The notes beneath the pieces are model-generated. The model searched no databases. It was not told the DNA's origin and worked only from the letters and a program-made list of their open reading frames with translations. A stretch of 64,000 nucleotides of DNA from Batkoa obscura (lineage: Eukaryota; Entomophthoromycota; Entomophthoromycetes; Entomophthorales; Batkoaceae), in NCBI GenBank assembly GCA_030770535.1, contig JASVEC010000014.1:682001-746000 (forward strand). The letters are read 5' to 3'. Both the position numbers and the translations under genes were made by a program. Of the stretch, positions 1 to 11,313 are shown piece by piece (position 1 is the first letter of the stretch; the number at the start of each line of letters is the position of its first letter).

Positions 1-96
1 CTGGTTTAATTTAATTATATTATAATTTTTAATTATGTATAACAAATAAATTTTAATGAATAATGTTTTAGTTTAATTTTTATTATAATTAATGTA

Positions 97-155
97 TATT
101 TTATTTTTATTTTTATTTTTATTTTTATTTTTATTTTTATTTTTATTTTTTTTTC
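97..155. repeat. (ATTTTT)n simple repeat
   Basis: About nine tandem ATTTTT units followed by a T run. The apparent open frame across it only encodes Phe/Leu runs and is not a gene. Confidence 0.9.
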
Positions 156-663
156 ACTTTTTTATTTTTATTTTATATATTAGGATATTTAAATACAAAA
201 TTCAGATTTTTCAAAAGTTTAAAAAAAGTTGTCCTAAATTATTTTGCTTCAATTTTAATAATTTAATAGTTTTATTATTACTAGTATAAAAATTAAAATT
301 AGTAAAAAACAGACTATTTTAAACTATATTTTTTAACATTATTATTTTTCATTAAAATCATACTGCTTTGAAAATATTTATAAAAACTTTAAGTATTTTG
401 CATTTATATTATTTAAAAAACAGCCTATATTTTAAGTTTTTGAATTATTTAATATATAGATATATAAATATAAATATGAATATAAATATAAATATATTTT
501 AAATTTTAAGTAATTATTAAAATATTATTAGAAACAATAATAGGCAATAATAAGTGTAATAATAAGATAAAAAACTATTTATAAAAACAACAGTTTGGAA
601 ATATCAGATTAAATGATTAAAACAAAAATTAAGCATATTTGTTAAAAAATTTAAAAAAGCAAT

Positions 664-763
664 TGGGGATGTATTTTTGTGTTTAATAATTTTACTAACA
701 AATTTTCTACTCAAATAGCACTTAAAAGTAGAAAAAATAATGAAGTCAAAAAAAACACTCTCA
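664..763 (+). mobile_element. MITE copy 1
   Basis: It starts TGGGGATGTATTTTTG, has the family's central CAAATAGCACTT motif and ends near ACACTCTCA. The right terminus is diverged from the consensus ACATCCCCA. Confidence 0.8.
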
Positions 764-1354
764 ATTGATAAATAGTTTATTTTTTTATAAAAAAATAGAA
801 ACTTTTTTAAAGCAGTTTATAATAATAAATTTTAGTTAATTTGAAATTAATTACTTGACTATCTATTTAAAAAGATATTAACAATAGTTTAAATAATCCA
901 GTTTATTTATCATGTTTTTTGATAATTAATACTTATCTTAATAAAATAAGATTTTTATTTAATGATTATCAAAAAACATTAACTAATAAGTTTTAACTTA
1001 ATTTATATCAATTGAAATATAAAACTTTATAAGTCAATATTAACATTGGGAAAAATTTGAAACTTTCAATGAAATTCATAAAATTAAAAGTTTTTATTTA
1101 ATTTTAAGCTTTTCAAGTTTAATTAATTATACATTAAGGACTTAAATTTAAAATTTGTATTAATTTTTAATTAAATTCTGAAACCAACTTGGACATTCCC
1201 ACTTATTGTTATTATTTCTAGTTTAGTAATTTTAAAATTTAGATTACAAGAATCAAACGATTTAATAAAGTTATTAGTTTGGATATGGAAATGCAGTATA
1301 TTATAATTTATATATTAACATAGTAGATATTCTGAGTATGATATTTATAAAAAT

Positions 1355-1440
1355 TTTATTTAAGAATTTACTAACAATCTTTTCACTCAAATAGCGCTTA
1401 AAAGATAGAAAAGTGATGAAACTAAAAAAAACACTCTCAT
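1355..1440 (+). mobile_element. MITE copy 2, left end eroded
   Basis: The central part with CAAATAGCGCTTAAAAG and the right end ACACTCTCA are present, while the left terminus is not recognisable. It forms the left arm of a palindrome with copy 3. Confidence 0.75.
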
Positions 1441-1447
1441 ATATATA

Positions 1448-1544
1448 AGAACCTTTTTTTTGGTTTCATCACTTTTCTATCTTTTAAGCGCTATTTGAGT
1501 GAAAAGATTGTTAGTAAATTCTTAAATCAAAAAGTACATCCCCA
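1448..1544 (-). mobile_element. MITE copy 3, inverted partner of copy 2
   Basis: It ends in TACATCCCCA. Over about 65 bases its reverse complement matches copy 2, including variants seen in few other copies. This suggests local inverted duplication rather than two separate insertions. Confidence 0.8.
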
Positions 1545-3184
1545 TATACTATCGTATGAGTTTTACCATAAAATTATATAATTTTGAGCAAATATAACAC
1601 AGTAAGGGCAGATTGGGATAGTCCATAATTGTCACTGTAATTTTTTTGTTTTTAACCAAAAAGTATATTACTGTTTCAACTAATAACGTATTTTTAAAAC
1701 TAAAATTAAATAAATTTATAACAAGATCTATATGAGGGATAACAGTGAGTTTATTTTCGAAAAATAATAGAGAAGGGAGGTTAATTAAAAGGTCATCGTA
1801 TATAATTTAGTTATTGCTACAAATCCGAGAGCTAAAAAATATTTGATAATAACCTTATAATATTTAAAAAAAGAATAGAATTTAGTTTTACATTTTAAAG
1901 CATTAAGGTTTCATGGTATCATTTATTAATTTAAAAATAAATTATTCTTACACTGTTTGTTAGACTATTTAAGCTATATTTTCGAAATAAAATTATCAAA
2001 AATCGTTGTAATATCACATAACATTAAACCTAGTATATTTTGTAATGTTATTATTGATTTTGATCTCATTATTGATTTTGTAAAAAGTTCAAAGAGAATT
2101 GTAAGGTTTATATCCAAAAAAAATTCTAAATGGATTATGCCATATTAATTAAATGGATTCATATATCATTTTAATATAATTAGTTAAGCCATTATTTAAA
2201 GGAACAACCTCCTTGTTTTAAATATAGTAAAGATTATTAATCTAATTAAAACGATGAGCTAAATTTTGTAATTTTTGAAAATAAACTTTGATAAAAGGTA
2301 TTTGATTGGTTTATTTGTAAAAAAATCTCTAATTTTTTGCATGTTGTTCTTTAAACCAAGGCTTTATGAAATAATTTATAAGAATTTGAGTAATAGGAAA
2401 CATGATTTTAAAATTGAATCATTATTCTTATCATTAAAGCTTCAATAATTATAAACATCTTTCGTTATATTATTTTATGTAAAAAAATTAGCTTACTAAT
2501 CTCTTTTTAACTACGGATACTAACTTCTTTTTTATAGATTAGTACTAGGGTCTTAAGATCGTCAAAATTGAACCTAAAAATACTTCAAGCTAGAAACTGA
2601 AAATAGATTTAATTTATTTTTAAGCCTTGTTAAATTTAAGTCATTCAAATAATTCATTCACTTATCGTAAATTTTAAGTTTAATTTATGCAGTTTTTTAT
2701 GGGGTTAATTAGTTTTTTACCTTGTAATTATTAAAATAATATTTCCTAAAATATCTTAATTGACGTTTTATTTTCGTAGAAAAATGGCTTTAAGATATCC
2801 ACGGTTATTAATTTTGCAGTTTAGAATTAGAATGTTTCAATTCGACTTTACATCACCGAAAATAATTATAGTAATATTCAGAACTATTTGGCTTAAACTT
2901 TACATAACTATCTCTAAACTAATTACTAATTACGTATTTATACTCATGGCTTATAAATCAATTCAATCAAAGTTCCTTTAACCAAAGGTGACCTAAACTT
3001 TAAATGATTTCATTTATAATTAATGGGCATCTTAGTAATTGAGTTAAGTAAATTGCCTAAAATAATAATAAATCAACGTTTATTTTCTATAATTATTTAT
3101 AAGTTAAATTAAATTTATAGTAAATTACCTAATGCTTTTTTCTAGATTTCATGAAATCACCTTGCTAAAGCTTTTCAAAGAGGA

Positions 3185-3192
3185 TATAAATA
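3185..3192 (+). promoter_or_regulatory. TATA box of the 3273 gene
   Basis: TATAAATA lies about 88 bases upstream of the ATG at 3273. The spacing and sequence resemble other TATA elements in this window. Confidence 0.55.
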
Positions 3193-3272
3193 GGAGTGAA
3201 AAATAAGAAAAAATAAATAATCAATTTAATCTTATATCCTACAAAAATATTACTCTAACATCAAAAATCAAT

Positions 3273-3725
3273 ATGCCAACAAACAAGTCATTGGGTTTAA
3301 TAGCTGCTTTAGCACTCGCAAGTCATGCTCCGGGATTAAAGAAAAAGGAAGAAAACAAAAGAAGAATAGTTACTTCACCAGAAAGGTGCTCAATGGAAAG
3401 CGAGGAACTATCATCAACACCATCTGAAAGTGTCAAAAGTGCCAATACCTCTTGTGATACTATATCCGATGATGAAGGTCCAATCGATAAATTAGATGCT
3501 ATATTGAATGATCCTATCTTTAATCAAGCAGTTAAACAAGTCAAAAATACATTGAATAACAACTCTCATAACTCAAATCGCAATGCATCAATGTTATGCA
3601 TGAATGATCCTCAAGTCAAACAAGCTATATTACAAGCTCGTTTAGCAATGAGAAATCCAGAGATTCAAGAATTAGCTAGAAAAAATACGCTGGACGCAAG
3701 TACCAGAACATCATTGTACAGATAA
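3273..3725 (+). CDS. Uncharacterised small protein, 150 aa
   Basis: I do not recognise this protein. It is an intronless frame with a TATA box upstream. The first residues, to about 21, are Ala/Leu-rich and could be a weak signal-like segment, but Lys/Glu-rich sequence follows at once. Residues about 40-65 are Ser/Thr/Asp-rich and look disordered. The C-terminal half is mildly helical, with two related segments containing NDPxxxQAV and NDPQVKQAI around residues 82 and 112, a possible internal repeat. No membrane span or catalytic motif is visible. The promoter, the plausible codon use and the more GC-rich sequence than the flanks support a real gene. The function is unknown. Confidence 0.7.
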   Translation: MPTNKSLGLIAALALASHAPGLKKKEENKRRIVTSPERCSMESEELSSTPSESVKSANTSCDTISDDEGPIDKLDAILNDPIFNQAVKQVKNTLNNNSHNSNRNASMLCMNDPQVKQAILQARLAMRNPEIQELARKNTLDASTRTSLYR

Positions 3726-5479
3726 TTATTTATAGATTCTTATTACTTGTAAATCTAAGCGTATTTAATCTTTAAAAAAGCCATTTTATGAGGTTGTTTG
3801 TAATTAGTTCTAACCATTTCTATTTAAAATAAATTTAATAACTTTTATTCTTTATTTTCGATTTTTTCGATGTACCAATGATCATTATAAAATATATTAC
3901 TTTGACGTTACCCCTTTAGCTTTGGGTTTATAACAGAATTTTTTACATGAAACTGAGTCAATTGATTATATCATCGATTGTAATTAAATTTTATCCTAAA
4001 CCACATTACATTTAACCTGGGTTTTTAACTTTAATGTACAATCCTCATTTTATATAAGTTGAATATATTTTAAATGATTCTGAATAAAACTGCCGATTTA
4101 TCCGTATTTAATAATGTTTGAAAATTTAACAAGAGACAATAAAGTACGCACATGACGTTTTCTAATAAATAGAAAATTGACATTTTGTACTTTGAATATA
4201 ATTGTTAAATGTAATACTAGTATATCTCAATATCCTCCTTTTATGATATGGGACGTAGTCACACTTTCAAGTCTTACACTCCTTACTAGATTCATAATAT
4301 GATCTAATGCCATATCAAACACCAATTTTAAAATTAGTTTATAAAAGCGAATCTTTATTTCTCAAATCAACTTTGATCATTTTTAGATCATTTAATATTA
4401 CTAAATTTCAAACAAAATATAAAAAAACAATTTAGAAGCTTAACTGTTCCCCCTCAACTTTACTATTCTATTTTTAAAAAGCTTGGAATTACCACGCACC
4501 TCAAATGTTTTGTTAAATACTAAACTGCTATTTATTGGAAAAAGATGAAAGTCTCAATACCCTGAAATAAAATTCAATACTTGGTTAGCATGATATTTGG
4601 ATGTTGATTTTTGTAATATAAAGCATTCTATTTATAATACTGAATCAAAAGTGACTAAAAAAAGATAGAAGCAATTAGTAAATCTTAGAGTTGTTATTTA
4701 ATGTGGTAAATTATTCATCTAGAGTTGTTAGTTCTTTTAATTAAAAATAAAGGACAGAAGGTTTGGAAATAATAATGACTTAATAGCAAACATATGATAT
4801 CGTTAAACTTACAACATAAATTTTAAATTCGCCACTGGCTCTTTGATTGAATAAATTGGTCTAGAAAAAAGCAATTATATTATTAATACATACTGATTTT
4901 CCCGTATTTAATAATATTATTGGTCTTATAAGTTAATGTTTAAATATATCATGATATCAAAAGTTTCCCATACTTACGTTTAAATTTGTAGTTAAATGAA
5001 ATCAGAAAGTAAATTGAAATAATCATATTTTAATATATCATTCAAGCTTCTATTTATATTTGAGTCAATAATATTAAACTTTCCGTTGTTTTTTATTAAC
5101 TAGTATTTGTAAATTATTATCGTATTATCAAACCATTATTTGAAAGCATGTACTTTAATATCTTATAAAGTAATATATATTAATAATAGCATTACTTCAG
5201 AGTATATATAGTAAATAGGACAAAACAAAGTTAAAAAAGTAAAATACATTTTATCTTAAAAAACAATTATTCACTTATTTCATTATGCTTAATTATAGTA
5301 AAATAATCCTGTATAATTTATTTAATAAATCAAAAAACTAATTCAGTAATAATATTTTAATAATATTTATATTTTAATTAAAAGTGATTAATGAAATGAT
5401 ATATAAACATAGCTTACAAAAATAAAAATAACAAAAATAAAAATTGAAGTACAAAAGTAAATAAAACAAGTTGTAATAA
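3726..5479. other. Intergenic, nothing recognised
   Basis: AT-rich sequence between the small unknown gene and the DJ-1-like relic. I find no gene, RNA or MITE in it. Confidence 0.5.
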
Positions 5480-6153
5480 AACTTAAGAAACTTTTAGATA
5501 TCATCGATCTTTACTTTCCAAAACAAGAGAAATATAAAGTTGGTTTTATCATCTATGAGCACTTTACTATGTTGGATTTAGTAGGCCCAGCTGAAATTAT
5601 AGGTGATCATCCAGATGTATTTGAGACTGTCACTATTGGTTTAGATGGCGATAGTTTGGTAAACTCATGGGATAATAGTTTGATTTATCATACAAAGCTA
5701 AGTAAAAGAAGCTAAGAAGCAACAGTTTGATCTAATAGTAACACCAGGAGGTGTAGAAGGAACTAATGCAATGATCGATAATAAAGAATTTATTCAAGAT
5801 TTCACTGAATTATATAACAACACCAAAGTAGTATTTACAGTTTGTACTGGTGCTTTAATTTTAGCCAAAACTGGATTATTAAATGGGTTTAAAGCAACTA
5901 CTAATAAACAGGTGTTTTTCAAGAAAACTCCAGATTATCTTAAAGTAGATTAGGTCTATCATGCACGTTGAGTTCATCGTAAAAAGTATATTACTTCAAG
6001 TGGTATTACTGCTGGTATGGATGCTGCACTTTATATTCTTACTTTAGTTAAAGGCAAAAAAGAAGCAGAAGAATTTGCTAATGTGTTGGAATATGTTGCT
6101 AATTTTGATCCAGATAAAGACCCTTTTGCTAAAAACTGCAATCAATCAAAATA
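5480..6153 (+). pseudogene. DJ-1/PfpI family gene, decayed
   Basis: Translation gives a class I glutamine-amidotransferase-like DJ-1/PfpI protein. It has an N-terminal KVGFIIYEHFTMLDLVGPAE strand, then VTPGGVEGTN, then the nucleophile elbow VFTVCTGALILAKTGLLNG with its Cys, then KYITSSGITAGMDAAL near the C terminus. The family covers DJ-1 chaperones/glyoxalases and isocyanide hydratases; which of these it was cannot be said. It is broken. The frame shifts near 5703-5712. Two positions that are normally Trp are stops (TAG at 5951-5953, TGA at 5969-5971). No in-frame ATG is visible before the first strand. Both stops are explained by single G-to-A changes from TGG. The rest of the frame is well kept, so inactivation looks fairly recent. 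Confidence 0.8.
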
Positions 6154-6367
6154 AAATAGTAAATGAAATATCTATCAAAAAATTAATTAAAAAGTTAAAA
6201 TACACTTGAAAAAACTATTTACTTACATACAATAATTGCATCTTTATTTAATCTTTTAAGCAAATTTTATTCGCTTTGAGTTGAATGTAGATGTTACAAG
6301 CTTGAAATACTAAGTTATCTTGATGCATCAATACAGTAGAATTGATAACGTTATTTACTACTTCATA

Positions 6368-6466
6368 TGGGAATGTATTTCTGTGTTTAAGAATTTTACT
6401 AATAATTTTTCCACTCAAATAGCGCTTAAAAGATGGAAAAGTAATGAAGCCAAAACCTCCCCCCCA
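6368..6466 (+). mobile_element. MITE copy 4
   Basis: TGGGAATGTATTTCTG at the left, an intact central CAAATAGCGCTTAAAAG motif, and a C-rich right end before ATATT. Confidence 0.8.
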
Positions 6467-6669
6467 TATTTTAACAATCTCGCTCCATACTTTATATTGT
6501 AACCCTTATTCAAGTAATTCATTACCTTTTTGTTCCAATTAAATGGAATATTATTGTTATCCATTACCTAAAGCAATTTAAGCTATTAAATAAAATATTA
6601 AATAAAATATACAAAATACAGTCTTTGACCTTTTTAATAAAATAAAATTTATATTCTTATTTATTTTCT

Positions 6670-7432
6670 AAATCTTTTCGTTCTTTTCATAGTTTTATAG
6701 CTTCTTTGACAACCTCCTACTGGGCCAAGTTACTTGTGATAACAAATATTGTGTCTTTACAGTCAATCATTTTATCCTAAAACAAACATCAGATAACAAA
6801 TCAAGGTTTGTGTAATCTATAGTTACCTTTCAATTAGTGACTCTTCCTTCGTCAAACAAGTGTAATAAAGTAGTTAAGTTTCACTATGAGCTTTTTCGAT
6901 TTCACCCAAGATAATGATGGCATTCAAAACTAAAACAGATGCTAATAACAAACAATTGATAATTAAAACAGCCTTAACTATTCTTCAGTTTCTCACAAAA
7001 TAAACTCCTATTGTCATAACCAACATTAACCCAGGGGGGCTCCAATAAATCTAGAATTTTCGTGTTTACTTTGATATTCAGACATATCTACTCAAGTCCA
7101 TATTCACCACCATGGATGTAATAAGTTAATTTTTTTGCCAATCCAGTTTTTTCTATTAAAATATCGAATATTTTAAAGTTGTTTTTTTATACTGTACATA
7201 TGATACACTATTCACGCCTAAAGGCACAAGAAATAAAAACACCAAGGATCTTTCTGGACCTTGCCATCCTTACTGTTGGTTAGTTAATTCAGTGCTTGTT
7301 ATATTATACATTATATAAATACCATTTTGTTCTAATTGTAGCAGATCCAATCATATCAATTACCGCCTTTTGACCAATAATCTTATCTTTAATATAAGAT
7401 TTAAAAGATTTTTCTAGTTTCAGCCAATGAAT
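6670..7432 (-). pseudogene. Clp/HSP100 AAA+ ATPase fragment, decayed
   Basis: Frames on the minus strand carry, in order, the second-AAA landmarks of ClpB/HSP104. LEKSFKSYIKDKIIGQKAV is near 7375-7430. VDMSEYQSKHENSRFIGAPP is near 7035-7085. EIEKAH, then a Walker-B-flanking LLHLFDEGRVTN-like run, are near 6850-6905. An ITSNLA sensor-like motif is near 6715-6745. The pieces lie in different frames with several stops, and the Walker A region (about 7140-7250) is badly degraded. The first AAA domain and the N terminus are not visible. Clp/HSP100 proteins are disaggregase ATPases. This copy cannot encode one. A MITE (copy 5) lies immediately upstream. Confidence 0.7.
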
Positions 7433-7444
7433 AGTCCTGTATAC

Positions 7445-7541
7445 CAGGATGTTTTTTTGATTCCATTACTTTTCCATCTTTTAAGTGCTATTTGAGTGGA
7501 AAAATTCTTAATAAATTCTTAAACAAAAAAATACATCCTCA
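7445..7541 (-). mobile_element. MITE copy 5
   Basis: Reverse orientation, ending in TACATCCTCA, with TTTTAAGTGCTATTTGAG at its centre. It sits just upstream of the Clp/HSP100 relic. Confidence 0.8.
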
Positions 7542-7916
7542 TATCAATAATTTACTTTCGGAGTATACAGATTCCATTTTATAATAATAATATATAATAT
7601 GAAATAGAGATAAAATGAATTTCATTATCTATTTGTACTTTTTTAGTTTTACTTTAACGTATTAAACTCTATAAAATTACTGAAGAAAGTTTAATATAAA
7701 AAGCTTAATCTATTGGAAAAATGAAATTGAAGGTTTAATATAATAAAATAAGAAATAGTTTATCAACAATACTCAATGTTGATAAACTATTATCAAATGT
7801 TGAGTCCTGGTCCTAAGTTTGACTCAATAATAGTCATTAAATTCAAAACATCATTATTTACCTAACAGAAAACTTACATTAATATTTTGATTTTAAGTCA
7901 TCTTTAAAAAATTAAA

Positions 7917-8017
7917 TGGGAGTGTTTTTTTTGGCTTCATTACTTTTTCCGTCTTTTAAGTACTATTTGAGTAGAAAGATTGTCAGTAAAATTCTTAAAC
8001 ACAAAAATACATCCCCA
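7917..8017 (-). mobile_element. MITE copy 6
   Basis: Runs from TGGGAGTG to ATACATCCCCA in reverse orientation, with both termini well conserved. It lies 42 bases from the tRNA-Gly gene. Confidence 0.85.
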
Positions 8018-8058
8018 AATACTATTTAAAAAGTTTCAACTTCAATTCAAAATAGAAG

Positions 8059-8129
8059 TGCAATGTCCGGGAATCGAACCCGGGGCTGCCGCGTGGCAGG
8101 CGGCAATTTTACCACTAAACCAACATTGC
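8059..8129 (-). tRNA. tRNA-Gly (GCC)
   Basis: Cloverleaf read on the minus strand. The acceptor stem GCAATGT pairs with ACATTGC, the D arm contains TAGTGGTA, the anticodon stem GCCGC/GCGGC encloses the loop CTGCCAC with anticodon GCC, and the T arm contains GGTTCGATTCC. There is no intron. The length is 71 nt including the discriminator A. Confidence 0.95.
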
Positions 8130-8802
8130 TTAATTTAAACATCAGAAAGTATATTATAAAATTTGAAAATTTAACTAAAGACAGACTTACCATCGTGCTA
8201 GAAAGCGATGGTGATATAAATGAACAAATTCTTTAGCGGAGTTTTTATAAAAGACAATAAGAGGTACAAGTAGTTAAAACTAAATATATTTTTTAAAATT
8301 ATTTTAGATTGAGCGGTAGTCAGTTTTTGCTTTCAAGCTGTATCAATTCGAATGGATTTAAGAAAAGCTTAAAGTTAATTTTATTTAATCAAGCTAAATG
8401 AGTTTGAGTTAAAAAGCCCAATAAAAACTAGATGTGTTTTATAGTTTAGTATATAATTGTTTTATATTAAAAACATGTGTATTGTATTGAATCAGCTTGA
8501 TATTTATATTTATATTTATATTTATATTAAGTGTATAACGCTTTTTTAAGTATTTATTTCAGTTCTAAACATTTTTAAATAAAATTCAAGCTTTATTTTA
8601 TTTATTAATGGAAATTAGCTTTAAACATGAACTCAATTTTGATTACTTTACCATTAAACTCTAGTGCTTAAAGTTAGAAAAATTAGCCAAACATTGAAAA
8701 TTCAACTGATTGGTTTAAAAAAAAAGGAGTATGTAAAGCAAGCGTAAGTGGCACAAGTGAAAAAAAAGAGAACTATTTTTTTTAATTATAAAAAAAGCAA
8801 AG
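8130..8802. other. Intergenic, with a TATTTA-type simple repeat
   Basis: No gene is seen. A short TATATT/TATTTA tandem tract covers about 8498-8527. The last part is the promoter side of the sorting-nexin gene. Confidence 0.6.
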
Positions 8803-10724
8803 ATGAGTACCATTGATCAATGTTGTATTTACCTCAATATATTAGAACAATGTGAAATGATTCGCATTATTGATAGTGAAAAAGTACATGAAAACCATTC
8901 TTCTTATATCGTTTATATCATTCAATTTTTAGTAAGTTTTACAATTGATTTTTTAGCTATTGGGTAGATTTAACTATATTGATAGGATCGTCAAGTTCGT
9001 AGAAGATACTCTGAGTTCGAATCTTTTCAGTTACATTTATCCAAGTTACATCCCGAGATTTTAATTCCTCCGATCCCTAATAAGCACACTTTAGGTAATC
9101 AATGTGTTTAATTAGTTTATTAGGTATTAACAAAATAACTCAGCCCAATATGCTACCAAACAAAATCGAGCTAAAGATGATGTGATGATGATTGAAAAGC
9201 GTAAACGTATGTTACAAAGCTTTTTAAATCGATTACTCAGTCATCCTTTTTTGGTGAAAGAACACTTGTTTCATCGATTTTTAGATAAAGACTCTAACTG
9301 GGTAAGATAACTATTTTTTTACATACAAAAGCTCAAAAACTAGAATAAAACTTATATTAATGCAACAATTATATAGAATGAAGTAGTTAATACACCAATA
9401 ATACCACATTCCAATCGAAGTTCAATAAACATTCAGGTAAATGGGGAGACTATTGAGAATACCAATAACATCAATAATACTAAAATAGCAAGTGTTAAAT
9501 CTAATGGAGAATCCCATTTTTCAAATGCAGAGAATTTTACTTTACAAGTACAAAGCGTTTTAACTAATCAATTATTTAAAGCTGAAAAAGGATTAAATAG
9601 AAAACTTAGTGGTAAATTAGTTATTGATAATTATAAACAATTTATTGATGATTTTAATTAGAATGCTCCAAAGAGTTATCAGAGTTGGGGGCTTTATATA
9701 ATGGATTTAGTTTAACAGAAAATGAAAAGATAGGCCAAGCTTTAGAAAAAGTGGGTCAAGCAGTGGATATAAGTTATATGTCTATGGTAGAATTATTTCA
9801 ATTAATGGATATTAAAGTATCAGAACCATTAGAAGAATATATTAAATATAGTGAAACATGCCATAAAGTATTAAAGTACAGACAAAGTAAACAGAAAGAG
9901 TTGGAGAAATTAACACAAATATTAAGTAAAAAGAAGCAATTAATCCGACAATTACAAGATGGTGAATTAGAAAGTAAACGTTTAGAAGCAGCTTTACAAA
10001 GGGAAATTGAAGCTAGAGATCCTTACTCAGATGATGACTCAATTTATAATGAAGATGAGCTAAAAAATCATCCTAATTTGCCAATTAAAAATAGGTCTAG
10101 ATCAAATTCTTATCTTTCAAATCATTCACTTAATATTAATAATATTAATAATAATTCCAATAATCAGAACATTAATCCAGTTATTCCTGAAAATAGTGTA
10201 GTTGATAATAATACTGATGAAACTAATAATAATAGTAATCGTAATAGTGGTATAATAGACGAGAATACAACTAAAGCTCCTAGTGCAAATGGAGGAGCTA
10301 ATATATTAAATTTATTAAGTTATACATTCCATGGGCTAATTGATGTAGATCCGGAAGCTAGTAGAAGAAATAGTATAAGTAAAAATAAAGAGCAAATATT
10401 AGTATTAGAAGAACAAATTAACAAAAACACAATGGAATTAGCAGAACTTGATAATAATTTACAAAATGATCTTAACCGATTTCAATATCAAAAAATGGTG
10501 GATTTCCATACTGTAATGTTAGATTTAGCTAACATTCATGTAAATTGGTGTAAGGATGTAAGTTATTATATTAATAAATATATGTACTATTGAATATTAA
10601 ATATTAATTTAAATTATTATTATTATAGAATTTAGATGCATGGCAAGAAGCTCATGATAAAGCAATAGAAATCCCAGGGAATAGGAAAGTTATTATGTAT
10701 AATTGTATTGAACCAAAGGAATAA
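8803..10724 (+). CDS. Sorting nexin, Snx41/Atg20-like
   Basis: Predicted exons are 8803-8931, 8986-9094, 9144-9301, 9377-9611, 9662-10557 and 10629-10724, with all introns GT-AG and phases consistent. The N-terminal PX domain shows a lipid-binding RRRYSEF motif and the loop LIPPIPNKHTLG. A linker with KRKRMLQSFLNRLLSHPFL and HRFLDKDSNW is typical of the Snx41/Snx42 (Atg20) group. A BAR-like coiled-coil half follows, interrupted by an Asn/Ser-rich insert near 10100-10260. Known family members bind PI3P on endosomes and serve recycling and selective autophagy. Snx41 and Atg20 cannot be told apart here. The exon starting at 9377 is Asn-rich before the BAR part. The start at 8803 is the first ATG in frame with the PX domain. 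Confidence 0.88.
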
Positions 10725-11313
10725 GCTATTATTTTTTAATTATTCTATCCAATGTTATTATTTTTAATTACTAAATTTATGTTTTAACATGATTTTCTTT
10801 TAAATTTTGATTTTTTTACTGTTATTATATTCAAGCGGTAATATATCGATATTTGAAATATATATTTGGTTTAAAATTTTATTTAATATTTTATTGATCA
10901 TAGTTTTTATTAAGCCAAAGAATTAAAATTGATTTACGAAATATTAGTAAACAAATGACTTTATTTTAATATCATTTAGTTTATTAAAGTATTTTTAAAC
11001 CCTTTCTGGTTAAGAAATACTTATTATGTATAGTCTGCTTAGCTTAATTATCTATAAGTATAAGATTCATATATTCAGTGCAATATTTCAGAAACAAGTT
11101 TCTATGAAATGAATTAGAATAAAAATTAATTTTAAACATATTTTTATTAAACAAATAAATTAGAAATTTAATAAAAGGACTTAAACCTTGATAATATAAC
11201 TATAATATATATTAATAACTAAAATAGAATATTAAATAAATTCAAAGATAAGTATCTAGAAGTTAAACTATATTTGTAATATATATTCAAATAATAGAGT
11301 TAAAATATTATAA
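10725..11313. other. Convergent intergenic gap
   Basis: 589 AT-rich bases between two tail-to-tail genes, presumably carrying both 3' ends. Nothing else is recognised. Confidence 0.6.

Larger units (their letters stand above)
1..3184. other. Gene-free AT-rich stretch
   Basis: I see no convincing gene here. The open frames at 1957-2148 and 2760-2981 are short, lack recognisable motifs and have the base composition of their surroundings. The stretch holds a hexanucleotide repeat, three MITE copies and a weak hairpin at about 911-980, with arms close to GTTTTTTGATAAT and its complement. Confidence 0.6.

Noticed and set aside
92-289. 65-residue open frame rich in Phe and Leu
   Set aside because: It is the translation of an ATTTTT simple repeat with no other coding sign.
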